Below are positions 63,521-64,000 of a DNA stretch of 64,000 nt, one piece after another. A model generated the notes under the pieces. The model ran no database searches. It had not been told where the DNA came from and worked only from the letters and a program-made list of their open reading frames with translations. Position 1 is the stretch's first letter; every line of letters starts with the position of its first letter. This DNA is from an uncultured Pseudomonadota bacterium (lineage in GTDB: Bacteria > Myxococcota_A > UBA796 > SXON01). The stretch is taken from contig CAIQVJ010000058.1 in the NCBI GenBank assembly GCA_903875225.1, positions 62,001 through 126,000 on the forward strand. The letters run 5' to 3'. The translations under genes and the position numbers were made by a program.

Positions 63521-64000
63521 TCAATCGATGACGAGCACTTCGTCGCGGGAGACGGCGCGCAGCAGGTCGGCGAGCATCGACTGCTTGCTCTCGTCCTCCT
63601 TGTACACGTCCTTGAGCTGCCCGATCAGGTCCTTCGCCCGCCGGAAGGCGCCGACCAGGTCCCCGCTCATGTCGGTCTCCGAGTCGATGAACAGGAGGCA
63701 GTCGTTGAAGCTGCGGCCCTCTGCCCACATGGCGCCGAAGGGGATCATCTCCGGGCACCACGTCACGCCGAACCCGGTGATCCGCTCGGCCTCCACGACC
63801 GTCTTGCTCATCCGGACCTTGTTGGCGTCGCGCGCGGCGTTGAGGGCCTGGCCCTGCAGTCGGGCGCGTACGCGTACGTTCCGCCCGAATTCCTTGTTCA
63901 CCGCGCACAGGAGCCCGAACAGCGTCGGTCCTGAGAGGTCCTCGAGCGTCCCCGAGAGGATGAGCTCGGTGACGAAGATCTCCTCCATCTGGATGTGCGT
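63521..64000 (-). CDS. Ski2/Mtr4-type RNA helicase, C-terminal DSHCT end (5' partial)
   Basis: The frame is open to the right edge, so only the last ~159 codons are in the window. The pattern VTELILSGTLEDLSGPTLF, MIPFGAMWAEGRSFND, then a GDLVGAFRRAKDLIGQLKDV helix and SRDEVLVID at the very end fits the DSHCT domain that closes Ski2-like DEAD/DEAH helicases. Such proteins unwind structured RNA. The helicase core is outside the window, so the call rests on this domain only. Confidence 0.8.
   Translation of the reverse strand, partial: THIQMEEIFVTELILSGTLEDLSGPTLFGLLCAVNKEFGRNVRVRARLQGQALNAARDANKVRMSKTVVEAERITGFGVTWCPEMIPFGAMWAEGRSFNDCLLFIDSETDMSGDLVGAFRRAKDLIGQLKDVYKEDESKQSMLADLLRAVSRDEVLVID

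Overview
The window is about 68-70% GC by eye and has dense, often overlapping gene order with many GTG and TTG starts. Secreted proteins carry FG-GAP repeats, MopE-type metal-binding motifs, Asp-rich linkers and one MYXO-CTERM-like tail. Together these suggest a member of the Myxococcota or a related deltaproteobacterial lineage, probably uncultured. That placement is inferred from style of gene content, not from a marker gene. I see no rRNA, tRNA, CRISPR array, insertion sequence or phage module.

Layout. 1-9.3 kb: envelope cluster with two sulfatase-like hydrolases (one fused to TPRs), an LpxL-like acyltransferase, a type I phosphodiesterase-like membrane protein, a GT4 glycosyltransferase and a TPR protein. 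9.4-15.9 kb: Mrp-type ATPase coupled to MoaA, then a membrane histidine kinase coupled to a receiver-EAL response regulator. 16-25.9 kb: unknown pair, HIT hydrolase, Spinster-like MFS, PlsC-like acyltransferase, Kelch lipoprotein, YfiH, TPR protein, MutL. 26-33.3 kb: Der GTPase with an acidic tail, a striking repeat/AT-hook DNA-binding protein, and an arginine cluster (argC, lipoprotein, argD, acylornithine carbamoyltransferase). 33.4-38.2 kb: TrmO and a complete pstSCAB-phoU phosphate uptake operon.

38.3-52.6 kb is more accessory in character: Asp-Thr-repeat lipoprotein, FG-GAP proteins, a decayed MNT/HEPN pair, an acyl-CoA dehydrogenase, an orphan MoxR/VWA (NorQ/NorD-like) pair, an Ig-repeat outer-membrane protein, and a thioredoxin-fold lipoprotein whose frame is interrupted by a single UGA. 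That UGA sits exactly at the first position of the redox CxxC motif and is followed by a bacterial SECIS-like hairpin, so it is best read as a selenoprotein (UGSC). 52.7-58.4 kb: operon of a small protein, an NtrC-type regulator, a TPR-TM-histidine kinase, a rhodanese and a lipoprotein. 58.4-64 kb: GT2 glycosyltransferase, multi-pass membrane protein, three secreted or low-complexity proteins including a metzincin protease, and the C-terminal end of a Ski2-like helicase cut by the window edge.

The most interesting items are the predicted selenoprotein (51914-52618), the four-repeat/three-AT-hook protein (27651-29300), the Mrp homologue lacking its Fe-S CxxC, the acylornithine carbamoyltransferase with an unusual specificity residue, and the kinase whose sensor is an extracytoplasmic TPR array.
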